This document shows, in pieces, positions 1 through 6,620 of a stretch of 40,414 nt of DNA. The first letter of the stretch is position 1, and each line of letters opens with the position of its first letter. The stretch covers positions 1 to 40,414 of the forward strand of contig PJLO01000021.1 of assembly GCA_003010405.1 (NCBI GenBank), read 5' to 3'. A model generated the notes under the pieces. It worked only from the letters and a program-made list of their open reading frames with translations. It was not told the DNA's origin and made no database searches. This DNA is from Acidobacteriota bacterium. GTDB taxonomy: Bacteria > Acidobacteriota > Terriglobia > Terriglobales > Acidobacteriaceae. The position numbers and the translations under genes were made by a program.

Positions 1-80
1 TTCCGGCGGACTACTTTTACTCCGCCGCAGAACGCCGCTCCCGCGGCGTACTGTGGCCTATTTTTGCTCCGGCGCTTACA
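1..80 (-). mobile_element. Probable terminal end of an IS21-like insertion sequence
   Basis: Read on the minus strand from position 80 the sequence begins TGTAAGCGCCGGAGCAAAAA. It then carries two related copies of a motif of the form CGGAG(C/T)AAAA(A/G)TAG followed by CC, at about 52-73 and 12-33. A TG terminus followed by internally repeated subterminal motifs is typical of IS21-family ends, where the istA product binds. The element would extend left out of the window. The adjoining Sel1-repeat reading frame stops inside the first six bases of this sequence, which is what an insertion would produce. No transposase is visible here, so the family assignment is an inference from end structure only. 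Confidence 0.45.
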
Positions 81-522
81 CCGCTTTGCGGGACCAGCGC
101 ACAGCCTCGGCTTCATCCTTCGGTACGCCTCTGCCGTTGTCATACATCACGCCAAGGTTGAATTGAGCACCTGCATGTCCCTGCTCAGCCGCTTTGCGGG
201 ACCAGCGTACAGCCTCGGCTTCATCCTTTGGAACGCCGCTGCCCATGGCATACATCGCGCCAAGGTTGAATTGAGCACCTGCGAGTCCCTGCTCCGCGGC
301 CTTGCGGTACCAGCGCACAGCCTCGGCATCATCCTTCGGTACACCTGCGCCGTTGCCATACCTCACGCCAAGAGTGAACTGAGCCGTGGCATCTCCCTGC
401 TCAGCTTGTTTGCGGAGTTCAGCAAGGGACTGGCCTGTGTTTTGAGCGGCTATCTGAGTGCTGAGCGAGAGGATCAGAAGGACAGGCAGAAGCCAGCGAA
501 AGGAACAAACAGAGAATTGCAA
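76..522 (-). pseudogene. Sel1-repeat (TPR-like) exported protein, truncated by an insertion
   Basis: The frame encodes 148 residues. A signal peptide is visible at about residues 1-26 (hydrophobic core WLLPVLLILSLS, then an Ala-rich cleavage region). It is followed by three near-identical Sel1 repeats of 36 residues, each with the pattern AQFxLGxxYxxGxGVPKDxAEAVRWxRKA. Sel1 repeats form alpha-solenoids that mediate protein-protein contacts, here outside the cytoplasmic membrane. The start is TTG with GAGGTG upstream. The third repeat is cut after RKAV, where the other copies continue AAEQG, and the stop codon TAA lies within the TGTAAG end of the putative insertion sequence. The gene therefore looks interrupted, although a shortened secreted protein could still be made. 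The repeats are nearly identical at DNA level, which suggests recent internal duplication. Confidence 0.75.
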
Positions 523-683
523 CGCGGCACCTCGTGGAACTTTAGGAGTGATAAAAAAACAGGCACCATCTTCTCAACTCGACAGCAAAAGTGGAAATTT
601 TTTCGGGCGGGGGTACCTTCTCCGTACCCTTCCACCTCATCGCCTTCCGAAGCCATTTTGTGCGATTCCGGTAGCTCTGCTAG

Positions 684-725
684 CCCATCGAAGAGGTTTT
701 TCTACAGCTACAAAAGGGGAGTTTC
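684..725 (+). repeat. Dispersed repeat, copy 1
   Basis: This 42-base unit starts CCCATCGAAGAGGTTTTTCT and contains CTACAGCTACAAAAGGGG. It matches 1311-1352 at all but one position. The downstream GC-rich tail (GGCGCGCGCGAGACTAACGC) resembles, but does not match, the tail of the other copy. It lies in non-coding DNA. Confidence 0.8.
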
Positions 726-787
726 CCGGCGCGCGCGAGACTAACGCCCGTCCAGAGCGGAACACCTAGAAAAAAACTGTGTTTTCC

Positions 788-822
788 GAAGGTTTTGCGG
801 CACCTATAAAAAGGGGAGCTTC
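788..822 (+). repeat. Dispersed repeat, diverged copy 2
   Basis: This stretch contains GAAGGTTTT, then CACCTATAAAAAGGGGAGCT, and is followed by ACGCGCGAGGGG. It keeps the order and spacing of the elements in the two better copies (GAAGAGGTTTT, CTACAAAAGGGGA, CGCGCGAG) with several substitutions. Boundaries are approximate. Confidence 0.5.
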
Positions 823-1016
823 TTGGCCATTACGCGCGAGGGGAACACACTTCCAACTTTCTAACTGGGCGTGGTGGAAGCACTGAATGGGAATGGCAAA
901 GTCCGGTTTCGTGTTCTTGGGTTTTTGCTAGGCTGGGCGGCGAAGTTTCGGTCGCTTAGTTGAATGCAGAGAAGCTGAACAGCTTGCCCTCAATTACGGC
1001 AGCAATGATATGGAAA

Positions 1017-1042
1017 AAGGGCGGGTTGTTTAACCCGCCCTT
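1017..1042 (-). terminator. Strong hairpin, rho-independent terminator on the minus strand
   Basis: An 11-bp perfect stem (AAGGGCGGGTT paired with AACCCGCCCTT) encloses a 4-nt loop. On the minus strand the stem runs directly into TTTTT, giving a classic intrinsic terminator. On the plus strand it is followed by CTCTTT, so it may work both ways. It lies about 540 bases downstream of the minus-strand defence-like operon and could end its transcript. Confidence 0.7.
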
Positions 1043-1310
1043 CTCTTTGACCGCCCTCAAAAAGTCCGCGGCGTTTCTCTTTGACTGTGGCCAAATGAGC
1101 TTTTCAGCTCTAGTTGGTGTCTGCACTCCAACTTCCTTGCAGATACTCAACCACTTATTGCGATGCCGAGGCGAAGAATAAGGTTGCTACATATTCTAAA
1201 AAATCCGGGTGCAATGTCCGATAGAAGACGAGAGTCTCCTGCATTCTTGGAGAGCGTCTTACGAAGGCCAGCGTAGAAATGCTAGCCCTCTAGACAAAAG
1301 GCTGCAATTA

Positions 1311-1352
1311 CCCATCGAAGAGGTTTTTCTACAGCTACAAAAGGGGAATTTC
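1311..1352 (+). repeat. Dispersed repeat, copy 3
   Basis: Near-exact copy of 684-725 with a single mismatch near the 3' end (GGGGAATTTC against GGGGAGTTTC). It is followed by a related GC-rich tail, AACGCGCCCGCGCGAGGG. It lies between the hairpin and the end of the operon, in the same direction as copy 1. Confidence 0.8.
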
Positions 1353-1580
1353 GGGAGAAGTTAACGCGCCCGCGCGAGGGCATCGCCATTCCCACTTCGA
1401 AAGAATCCTAAAGTCTCATCCGCTCCTTAAGCCCTGGGACGCGCCGCCCCCTCACTTGCTCTCAGCAACTTCTTGGATAGGGCATCCTGAAACTGAGCGG
1501 TTGGGTGTGTTTCCGCCCATTCGCGGCAACGCGCCGGAACTTCCAGGCGCTTGGCGGGTGTCAGTTTAGCTTCTCCTTTG

Positions 1581-2270
1581 TCACGAATTACTCTGGCAAC
1601 GATTTCGCAATCTGACCCCAAACTGTATCCATTCCTCATCCGTGTATCGGAACGCAACCGGGTGCGGAGTGACTATGAACACGGTGCGACCACTAACCGT
1701 CATGTTGTCTGAATCGAAACTGCGTCCCGCTATTCTTTCCCACGTAGGGAGCAATCGTTTCGCCGAACTATAGAGAACCACAAACGTCGGCTGGTGCTTT
1801 TCTACCATCTCTCGTACATGCTCAATCCGGGGAATCGTAAAAAGGGATTGCTGTACGTTCTTGGATTGCTGCTGGGACGCCGTTGGAGATACTTCAATTA
1901 CACAGGTCTCCCCCGTTTCACTTCTCGAACCCCAACGTTCGGCTTGGTACTGTTTCAATCGCTCGGTCGAAATATCTCGTTTCTCGAACGCGAAAAGCAG
2001 CAGCATCAACCGTCGCCATGTAGGTTGAAGCGCAAAGGGTGGAGTTTGGAACCGTGTGTACCCAAACTTCGGGTGCAGGTGATGTTTCCGGCAATCTAGC
2101 AGTTCACCGCCCCCGAGTTCCTGCCATGCAAGCATCGGAGCTTCGGCATTCTTGCCCCCGGGTTCGATGCCAATGAACCAGAACGGAGCTTCCCATCTGC
2201 CATAGCCGTACCATCCCTCGGACATTCGCTGCCGAAGTTGGAGATTATCGAATTCTTGAATTGGACTCAC
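1581..2270 (-). CDS. Uracil-DNA-glycosylase-like protein, last gene of the defence-like operon
   Basis: The protein has 229 residues. Near the N-terminus it shows FWFIGIEPGGKNAE (about residues 30-43), which resembles the water-activating motif of uracil-DNA glycosylases (GxAPGxxE type). Near the C-terminus it shows VFIVTPHPVAF (about residues 197-207), resembling the HP(S) loop that enters the minor groove. Between them a segment FVVLYSSAKRLLP fits the hydrophobic strand before a helix in that fold. This supports a UDG-superfamily fold but not a specific substrate, and the canonical Ala of the first motif is replaced. The start is GTG with AAGGA about seven bases upstream. It begins 31 bases after the GIY-YIG gene and is read in the same direction, so it probably shares the operon. 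It could act on modified or uracil-containing DNA, but that is inference. Confidence 0.55.
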   Translation of the reverse strand: MSPIQEFDNLQLRQRMSEGWYGYGRWEAPFWFIGIEPGGKNAEAPMLAWQELGGGELLDCRKHHLHPKFGYTRFQTPPFALQPTWRRLMLLLFAFEKRDISTERLKQYQAERWGSRSETGETCVIEVSPTASQQQSKNVQQSLFTIPRIEHVREMVEKHQPTFVVLYSSAKRLLPTWERIAGRSFDSDNMTVSGRTVFIVTPHPVAFRYTDEEWIQFGVRLRNRCQSNS

Positions 2271-2301
2271 GGTGGTTCCTTTGCGCGAATCTCGTCACCC
2301 G

Positions 2302-3498
2302 TTACGGCTCTAATTTCACCAGGCGTGCTGTCATCGGGTCATAGACGTATCCGGTAATTGTTCCATCCTTGATACGTTCAACGGCCTCATTGATTACAAA
2401 AAGCGGAACAAGGAACCACTCTTGCGGTTTGATGGGGTTTCCAAAGCGGTCGCGGATTTCCAAGTCCAACTTTGCGCTTCCGAATACTCGATGGATGATG
2501 TTCTCCAGCTTGACGCGATTCACGTTGTAGAGCCCATACGTCGCGATGACCTCCACGTCGGCCATCAGGAACGTTGGGTCTAACTTTGCATTCGCAATCC
2601 GTGCTTCAACTTTGCCACCTGTAACGCCAATCTTGTGCAGAACCTCGCGGTGCGCGGCAATCTCCGGCTGCTCGGACTTGCTTCTCAGAACATAAATCGT
2701 GCCGCTGGCGAGGTCGTCTTCCGCTGGCTCCTGAGCGAAGAGTGGGCCGAGGTCTGGGTTCGTAATGAGACGAGCGGCCTCATCTCGATGAAGCGCACGC
2801 TGGAACGAGCGCATCAATAAATCGCTTTCGGTGCCATTGTCGTAGATGACGCGAAGACGGCTATCGCGTCGGTCGTACTGAGTCTTGAAATCCTTCCCAA
2901 CCTCAGCGATGTACGCAATCTGCCCATGAAGAATAAAGAACTGATTATCATGAATCTCTTTGAGGCTAAGCTCATCAAGCTTCTGAATCGGCAACGCTCG
3001 TCTTACTGAGTCCTTCAACTCCCGCTTGACGCGCTCGAAGGTGGGCCTGAACTCTTCGAAGTTTTCACAAGCAGTACGGTTCGCAATCTCCTCAGCGGCG
3101 CGTTTATCGACAGTCTTACGCACATGCCGAAGCTCGGTGATGTCGGTGGAGCCAGTAGCACCTTCGAGTTCGGCACGCAATTCGTCAAGGTCAGGTTCAC
3201 CATCCCCCACTGAAGACTCCGCAGACTCGGAGAGAAGTCCCTGATGGTCGAGCGGAGAAAGCAGATTGTGGAACTCCTGCCGCATCCTGAGGCGTTCAAG
3301 CCGTACTGCGTAAAGCCGTTCAAAGATGTCTTTATCTTCTCCGTGCCGTGGCACATGGCCATGGCTGCTGACGAAGCGTTGAATCTCCTCAAAACCGGCG
3401 ATTACGCGCTCATCCATGGCGGAGCGTTCGCGCTTCTTCTCCGGCTCAGCGTAGACTTCGAGTTCAGCCCGGAGGTCATCCAGATTGAAATCAGGCAT
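2302..3498 (-). CDS. GIY-YIG (T5orf172/MUG113-like) nuclease-domain protein
   Basis: The protein has 398 residues from the chosen ATG, which lies inside the last codons of the helicase gene (8-nt overlap, ATGCCTGA). The reading frame is open further upstream, but the coupled start fits the tight operon. The C-terminal third has the GIY-YIG pattern: TIYVLRS as the first strand, HKIGVTGG as the second, an Arg-containing helix (EARIANAKL), and LENIIHRVF carrying the catalytic-type Glu and a His. This arrangement matches the T5orf172/MUG113 branch. The N-terminal 230 residues are charged, mostly helical and unassigned. They begin LDDLRAELE, repeated later as LDELRAELE, possibly a duplicated helical contact element. 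Expected role: DNA cleavage partner of the adjacent SF2 helicase, as in translocase-nuclease restriction systems. Confidence 0.75.
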   Translation of the reverse strand: MPDFNLDDLRAELEVYAEPEKKRERSAMDERVIAGFEEIQRFVSSHGHVPRHGEDKDIFERLYAVRLERLRMRQEFHNLLSPLDHQGLLSESAESSVGDGEPDLDELRAELEGATGSTDITELRHVRKTVDKRAAEEIANRTACENFEEFRPTFERVKRELKDSVRRALPIQKLDELSLKEIHDNQFFILHGQIAYIAEVGKDFKTQYDRRDSRLRVIYDNGTESDLLMRSFQRALHRDEAARLITNPDLGPLFAQEPAEDDLASGTIYVLRSKSEQPEIAAHREVLHKIGVTGGKVEARIANAKLDPTFLMADVEVIATYGLYNVNRVKLENIIHRVFGSAKLDLEIRDRFGNPIKPQEWFLVPLFVINEAVERIKDGTITGYVYDPMTARLVKLEP

Positions 3499-5548
3499 AT
3501 CGCCCCTCTTTATCAAAGCGCACAAAAGCCACAGCCCCTTCTGCCATTTTGCGCTCCCACGGGTCTTGGGATGTGAGCGATGGGAACCGATTATGCTCTT
3601 TTTTGAAGCGAGAGGCACGTTTGGCAAGGTCAAGTGCCTCTTCAGGCGTCAAAGCAGTACGCTTTGCCGATATCGCCGCTGCGACATGCTTTAGGCTTTC
3701 CTCGCTCATGGTCTTGGCCAGGATTGCGTAAGCTTCCCCAAAAGGATTGATGCGGTCAATCAGGTCGATGTCGAGTTCACGTACATCCATCGCAAACCGA
3801 CGCACGCCGTCAATCAGAGCCGTGTTCACGCTCACTTCAGTGGTATTGCCGCCGCTAAGCTGCTTCGCCCTTTGCGTGAAGTTGAGCGCAGCGATTGCGT
3901 GCTGGCGAACTGCCTCTTGATCTTCAGCAGTAAGCTCGGGATATTTCTGTTTAACGATAGCTCCCATGCGCATCTGCGTTAGCTCTTCTGGTACAAGCTC
4001 TTCATCGAACATCCCGCGCTCAATGTTCGTTTTGTCCTGCACAAAGGCGGCTATCACTTCATTCAAGTCTTCTTGGCAGATGCGGGTCGCTTCCTTGCTC
4101 TGTGGCAGGGCTAGTCCTTTAATCTCAATCTGAATTGCCCCGGTCTGCTCATTCACGCCGATATTGCACTTGTTCTCAGAGTAGCCCCCTTCGCCATACT
4201 GGAATCCGGGTGTCGCTTGGTTCTCAGGGTGCTTGGGACGGAACTCAAAGCGTGGCGCGAGAACCTGTTCCATGAGCAAGCTGGCGGCAATGGCCTTAAG
4301 TGTGTCGTTGACTGCCTCGGTGACGTCGTCCTCAGATGCATCCGGTTCAGCAATCAGGTTGGTGAACCGGGCGCGAGTCTTTCCTTTGGCATCGCGGGTG
4401 ACTCGTCCAATGATTTGCACGATTTCCGTGAGGCTGGAGCGATAGCCAACCGTCAAGGCGTGCTCGCACCAAATCCAGTCAAAGCCTTCTTTGGCCATGC
4501 CGAGCGCGATGATGATGTCCACATGGTCACGGTTGAACTTTTGAGTGGGGTCTTTCAACGCGCTTACCACGCGGTCACGCCTCGTCGGGTCATCGTCCAC
4601 AAGGTCGGCAATACGCAGAATCTTCCCGCTTGGAGTCTGCACAAGCTGAAAACCCGTTGCAGGGTCGGTAGCTTGCCACTTACCCAACTCCTCGATGATG
4701 TGCTCGACTTCCTTAAATTTGTCCTTGGTGCTGTCCTTCGAATTCACATTCGGAATGTGGACAATCGTCTTTTGTGCCGGGTCAAGCACACTCAGAATCT
4801 CGTCTGCGTATGAGCCACTGTAGAAGTAATAGCCGATGTCGAGTTGCTTCAGGTACTCGTAGCCGTTCAACTGCTCGTAATACGTGTAGGTGACGGTTTC
4901 GAATTTGCTCTCATCCACCGGATTGAGGATGGCCTCGGCATCGCCACGGAAATACGAACCAGTCATGGCAACGATATGCACTTTGTCCCTTGCGAGGAAC
5001 TGGCCAAGGTAGGTGCCGAGAATATTCTCCTCGTTCGCCGCAACATGGTGGAACTCATCGACGGCAATCAGGCGGTCGTCAAACTTCTCGATGCCATATT
5101 CGTTGACGGCAAAACGGAATGTCGCATGTGTGCAGACCAGAATCTTGTCCGTGCTTTCGAGGAACGCGCCGACAGCCTTGACCTTGCCGCCATTCTCGGT
5201 GCCGGGGGCATCGCAGAGGTTCCACTTGGGCTCGACATGCCAATCCGAAAAGAAGCCGAAGTCCGATAGCGGCTCATCGTTGAAGCTGGCTCCGATGGAG
5301 CGTTCCGGCACCACGATGATGGCTTGCTTGATGCCCTGGTTTTCGAGCTTGTCGAGTGCGACGAACATCAAGGCACGGCTCTTGCCCGAGGCTGGCGGAG
5401 ACTTGATTATCAGGTACTGCTCTCCGCGCTTCTCAAAGACGCGCTCCTGCATCGGCCTCATGCCGAAAGCATTCACCTTGGTCGTGGAGCCGTTCGCAGC
5501 GTAGGAAACTGAGACTGTGGGAATCGTCTTCGCTTCGGTCGTTGTCAT
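3491..5548 (-). CDS. DEAD/DEAH-box SF2 helicase of a restriction-like operon
   Basis: The protein has 685 residues from ATG 5548. A TTG at 5584 is an alternative start, but AGG-rich sequence precedes the ATG. SF2 motifs are clear: Walker A SPPASGKS (K56), motif II DEFHH (D164-H168), motif III-like MTGS, and motif VI QIIGRVTR with arginine fingers. The domain order is like the helicase part of type III Res or type I HsdR proteins, but no PD-(D/E)xK nuclease is evident in the long C-terminal part. Nuclease activity is probably supplied by the coupled GIY-YIG protein (8-nt gene overlap) and the upstream PLD protein. It sits 52 bases after the PLD gene. Likely role: ATP-driven DNA translocation or unwinding during defence. 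Confidence 0.88.
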   Translation of the reverse strand: MTTTEAKTIPTVSVSYAANGSTTKVNAFGMRPMQERVFEKRGEQYLIIKSPPASGKSRALMFVALDKLENQGIKQAIIVVPERSIGASFNDEPLSDFGFFSDWHVEPKWNLCDAPGTENGGKVKAVGAFLESTDKILVCTHATFRFAVNEYGIEKFDDRLIAVDEFHHVAANEENILGTYLGQFLARDKVHIVAMTGSYFRGDAEAILNPVDESKFETVTYTYYEQLNGYEYLKQLDIGYYFYSGSYADEILSVLDPAQKTIVHIPNVNSKDSTKDKFKEVEHIIEELGKWQATDPATGFQLVQTPSGKILRIADLVDDDPTRRDRVVSALKDPTQKFNRDHVDIIIALGMAKEGFDWIWCEHALTVGYRSSLTEIVQIIGRVTRDAKGKTRARFTNLIAEPDASEDDVTEAVNDTLKAIAASLLMEQVLAPRFEFRPKHPENQATPGFQYGEGGYSENKCNIGVNEQTGAIQIEIKGLALPQSKEATRICQEDLNEVIAAFVQDKTNIERGMFDEELVPEELTQMRMGAIVKQKYPELTAEDQEAVRQHAIAALNFTQRAKQLSGGNTTEVSVNTALIDGVRRFAMDVRELDIDLIDRINPFGEAYAILAKTMSEESLKHVAAAISAKRTALTPEEALDLAKRASRFKKEHNRFPSLTSQDPWERKMAEGAVAFVRFDKEGRYA

Positions 5549-5600
5549 GCGCGTGCCTACTCTTTTCCTTCCTGTCCATCGCAACTAAACCTGTCGTGAA

Positions 5601-6620
5601 TCACTGGTGCAAAGAAACTGTCCCGTACTTCCTGCCGCTCTTCATTTTGGAACAGGAACTGAGGTGCTTACCGTAAGTCTGAAAGAAGTCGTCAGGTTCT
5701 AGTGCCTCAAGCACTATTTCGTTACCTTCTCTCCTGAACGTAAGGATTTTGCCGTCATAGCATTCGTATCCATACTGTTCAGGTATTGGCAAAGTCAGTT
5801 TTTCCATCTCGTTGTTGCCGAAGCGCAATCTCCGCTCGGCAATCTCACCGTCGGGCGTCTTGATATTCAGGGTTCCTAAAACGCTATTGCGCTTTGGGTC
5901 GTGAACCTTCTTCACGCCAAGGTAGACATGCGACCCTTTTGGAAGGTCAAATTGGTTCCCCGGCTTGTCTTCTCCCCTGTTCTTGGTCACGTAGCCAACA
6001 TCAATCCAAAACAGAGATGCGACTTCCGCGTGGTCTCCATTCCCCGAGCCAAATACGGTTGGCTCGATTATCTCCGCATATCGAGTTTGATAGTCATGCA
6101 GAACCTCTTCCAGAGGAGTTGCCTTTTCCCACAACTCCTCTAGCGTGGTGATTAGAGCGGTTCCTCGCTTGTGGCTGACTTGCGAATAATCGACGACGCA
6201 CCCTGCCTCAATTCCCGACGTTAGGCCAGAAGCAGAGAGGTTTCCAGAGCCGACAATCTGCTGACACGGATAACCGTTCTTTTGAAGTGTCAGGGCTGTC
6301 TTCAAGTGAAAGACAGCCCTTGGAATGAAAGCTTTGGACTGAACGACATATTTGCCGTCGTGAATCCGAATTGCGCTCTTCCCTATTTCATTTAGTTTCT
6401 GGAGGGCCGTGGGTTGAGTACGGCCATAATCGAACCCGAATAGCCAGCGACAATCACGTGATTTCCCGAAGTCGTTCTTAAGTTGTGTGCGGATTTGAGC
6501 AACCCCTGAGTCGGTGACATACGCGAATGCTGCAAAAGAATTGAACTTGTTCCCGGCCAGAATTTGCTTCCAATGCGCAAGGGTCGATTGCTGATTCTGA
6601 ATCTGAATAAATGGCTTCAC
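5601..6620 (-). CDS. Phospholipase D-like nuclease (HKD family)
   Basis: The protein has 339 residues and starts with GTG. The start overlaps the methyltransferase stop as GTGA, so the two genes are translationally coupled. One HKD-type catalytic motif is seen: H105-x-K107 (FHLKTAL) followed after about 18 residues by GSGNLSASG (S125, N127). This is the arrangement of PLD-family nucleases such as the NgoFVII/BfiI type, which work as dimers with one motif per chain. The C-terminal half (about 190-339) is rich in strands and may be a DNA-binding or specificity domain; it contains FWIDVGYVTKNRGEDKPGNQ, similar in spirit to the C-terminal domains of NgoFVII-like enzymes. Beside a DNA methyltransferase, restriction nuclease activity is the natural reading. 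Lipid hydrolysis is unlikely, as there is no signal peptide. Confidence 0.8.
   Translation of the reverse strand: MKPFIQIQNQQSTLAHWKQILAGNKFNSFAAFAYVTDSGVAQIRTQLKNDFGKSRDCRWLFGFDYGRTQPTALQKLNEIGKSAIRIHDGKYVVQSKAFIPRAVFHLKTALTLQKNGYPCQQIVGSGNLSASGLTSGIEAGCVVDYSQVSHKRGTALITTLEELWEKATPLEEVLHDYQTRYAEIIEPTVFGSGNGDHAEVASLFWIDVGYVTKNRGEDKPGNQFDLPKGSHVYLGVKKVHDPKRNSVLGTLNIKTPDGEIAERRLRFGNNEMEKLTLPIPEQYGYECYDGKILTFRREGNEIVLEALEPDDFFQTYGKHLSSCSKMKSGRKYGTVSLHQ

Larger units (their letters stand above)
523..1580. other. Gene-poor region with dispersed repeats and one hairpin
   Basis: About 1 kb between the Sel1 remnant and the last gene of the defence-like operon. The open frames here are short, lack family resemblance and cross the hairpin at 1017-1042, so none is called. 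The stretch holds three same-direction copies of a repeat (684-725, a weaker copy at 788-822, and 1311-1352), each followed by a GC-rich tail containing GCGCGAG or CGCGCGAG. No RNA gene was recognised. Confidence 0.6.

Noticed and set aside
956..1181. Two short frames on opposite strands over the hairpin
   Set aside because: Both read through the terminator stem and have no family resemblance.
1427..1657. 76-residue frame overlapping the end of the UDG-like gene
   Set aside because: It overlaps by 77 bases, has no recognised motif or clear ribosome site. A frameshifted C-terminus of the UDG-like gene is possible but not supported by any visible homology.
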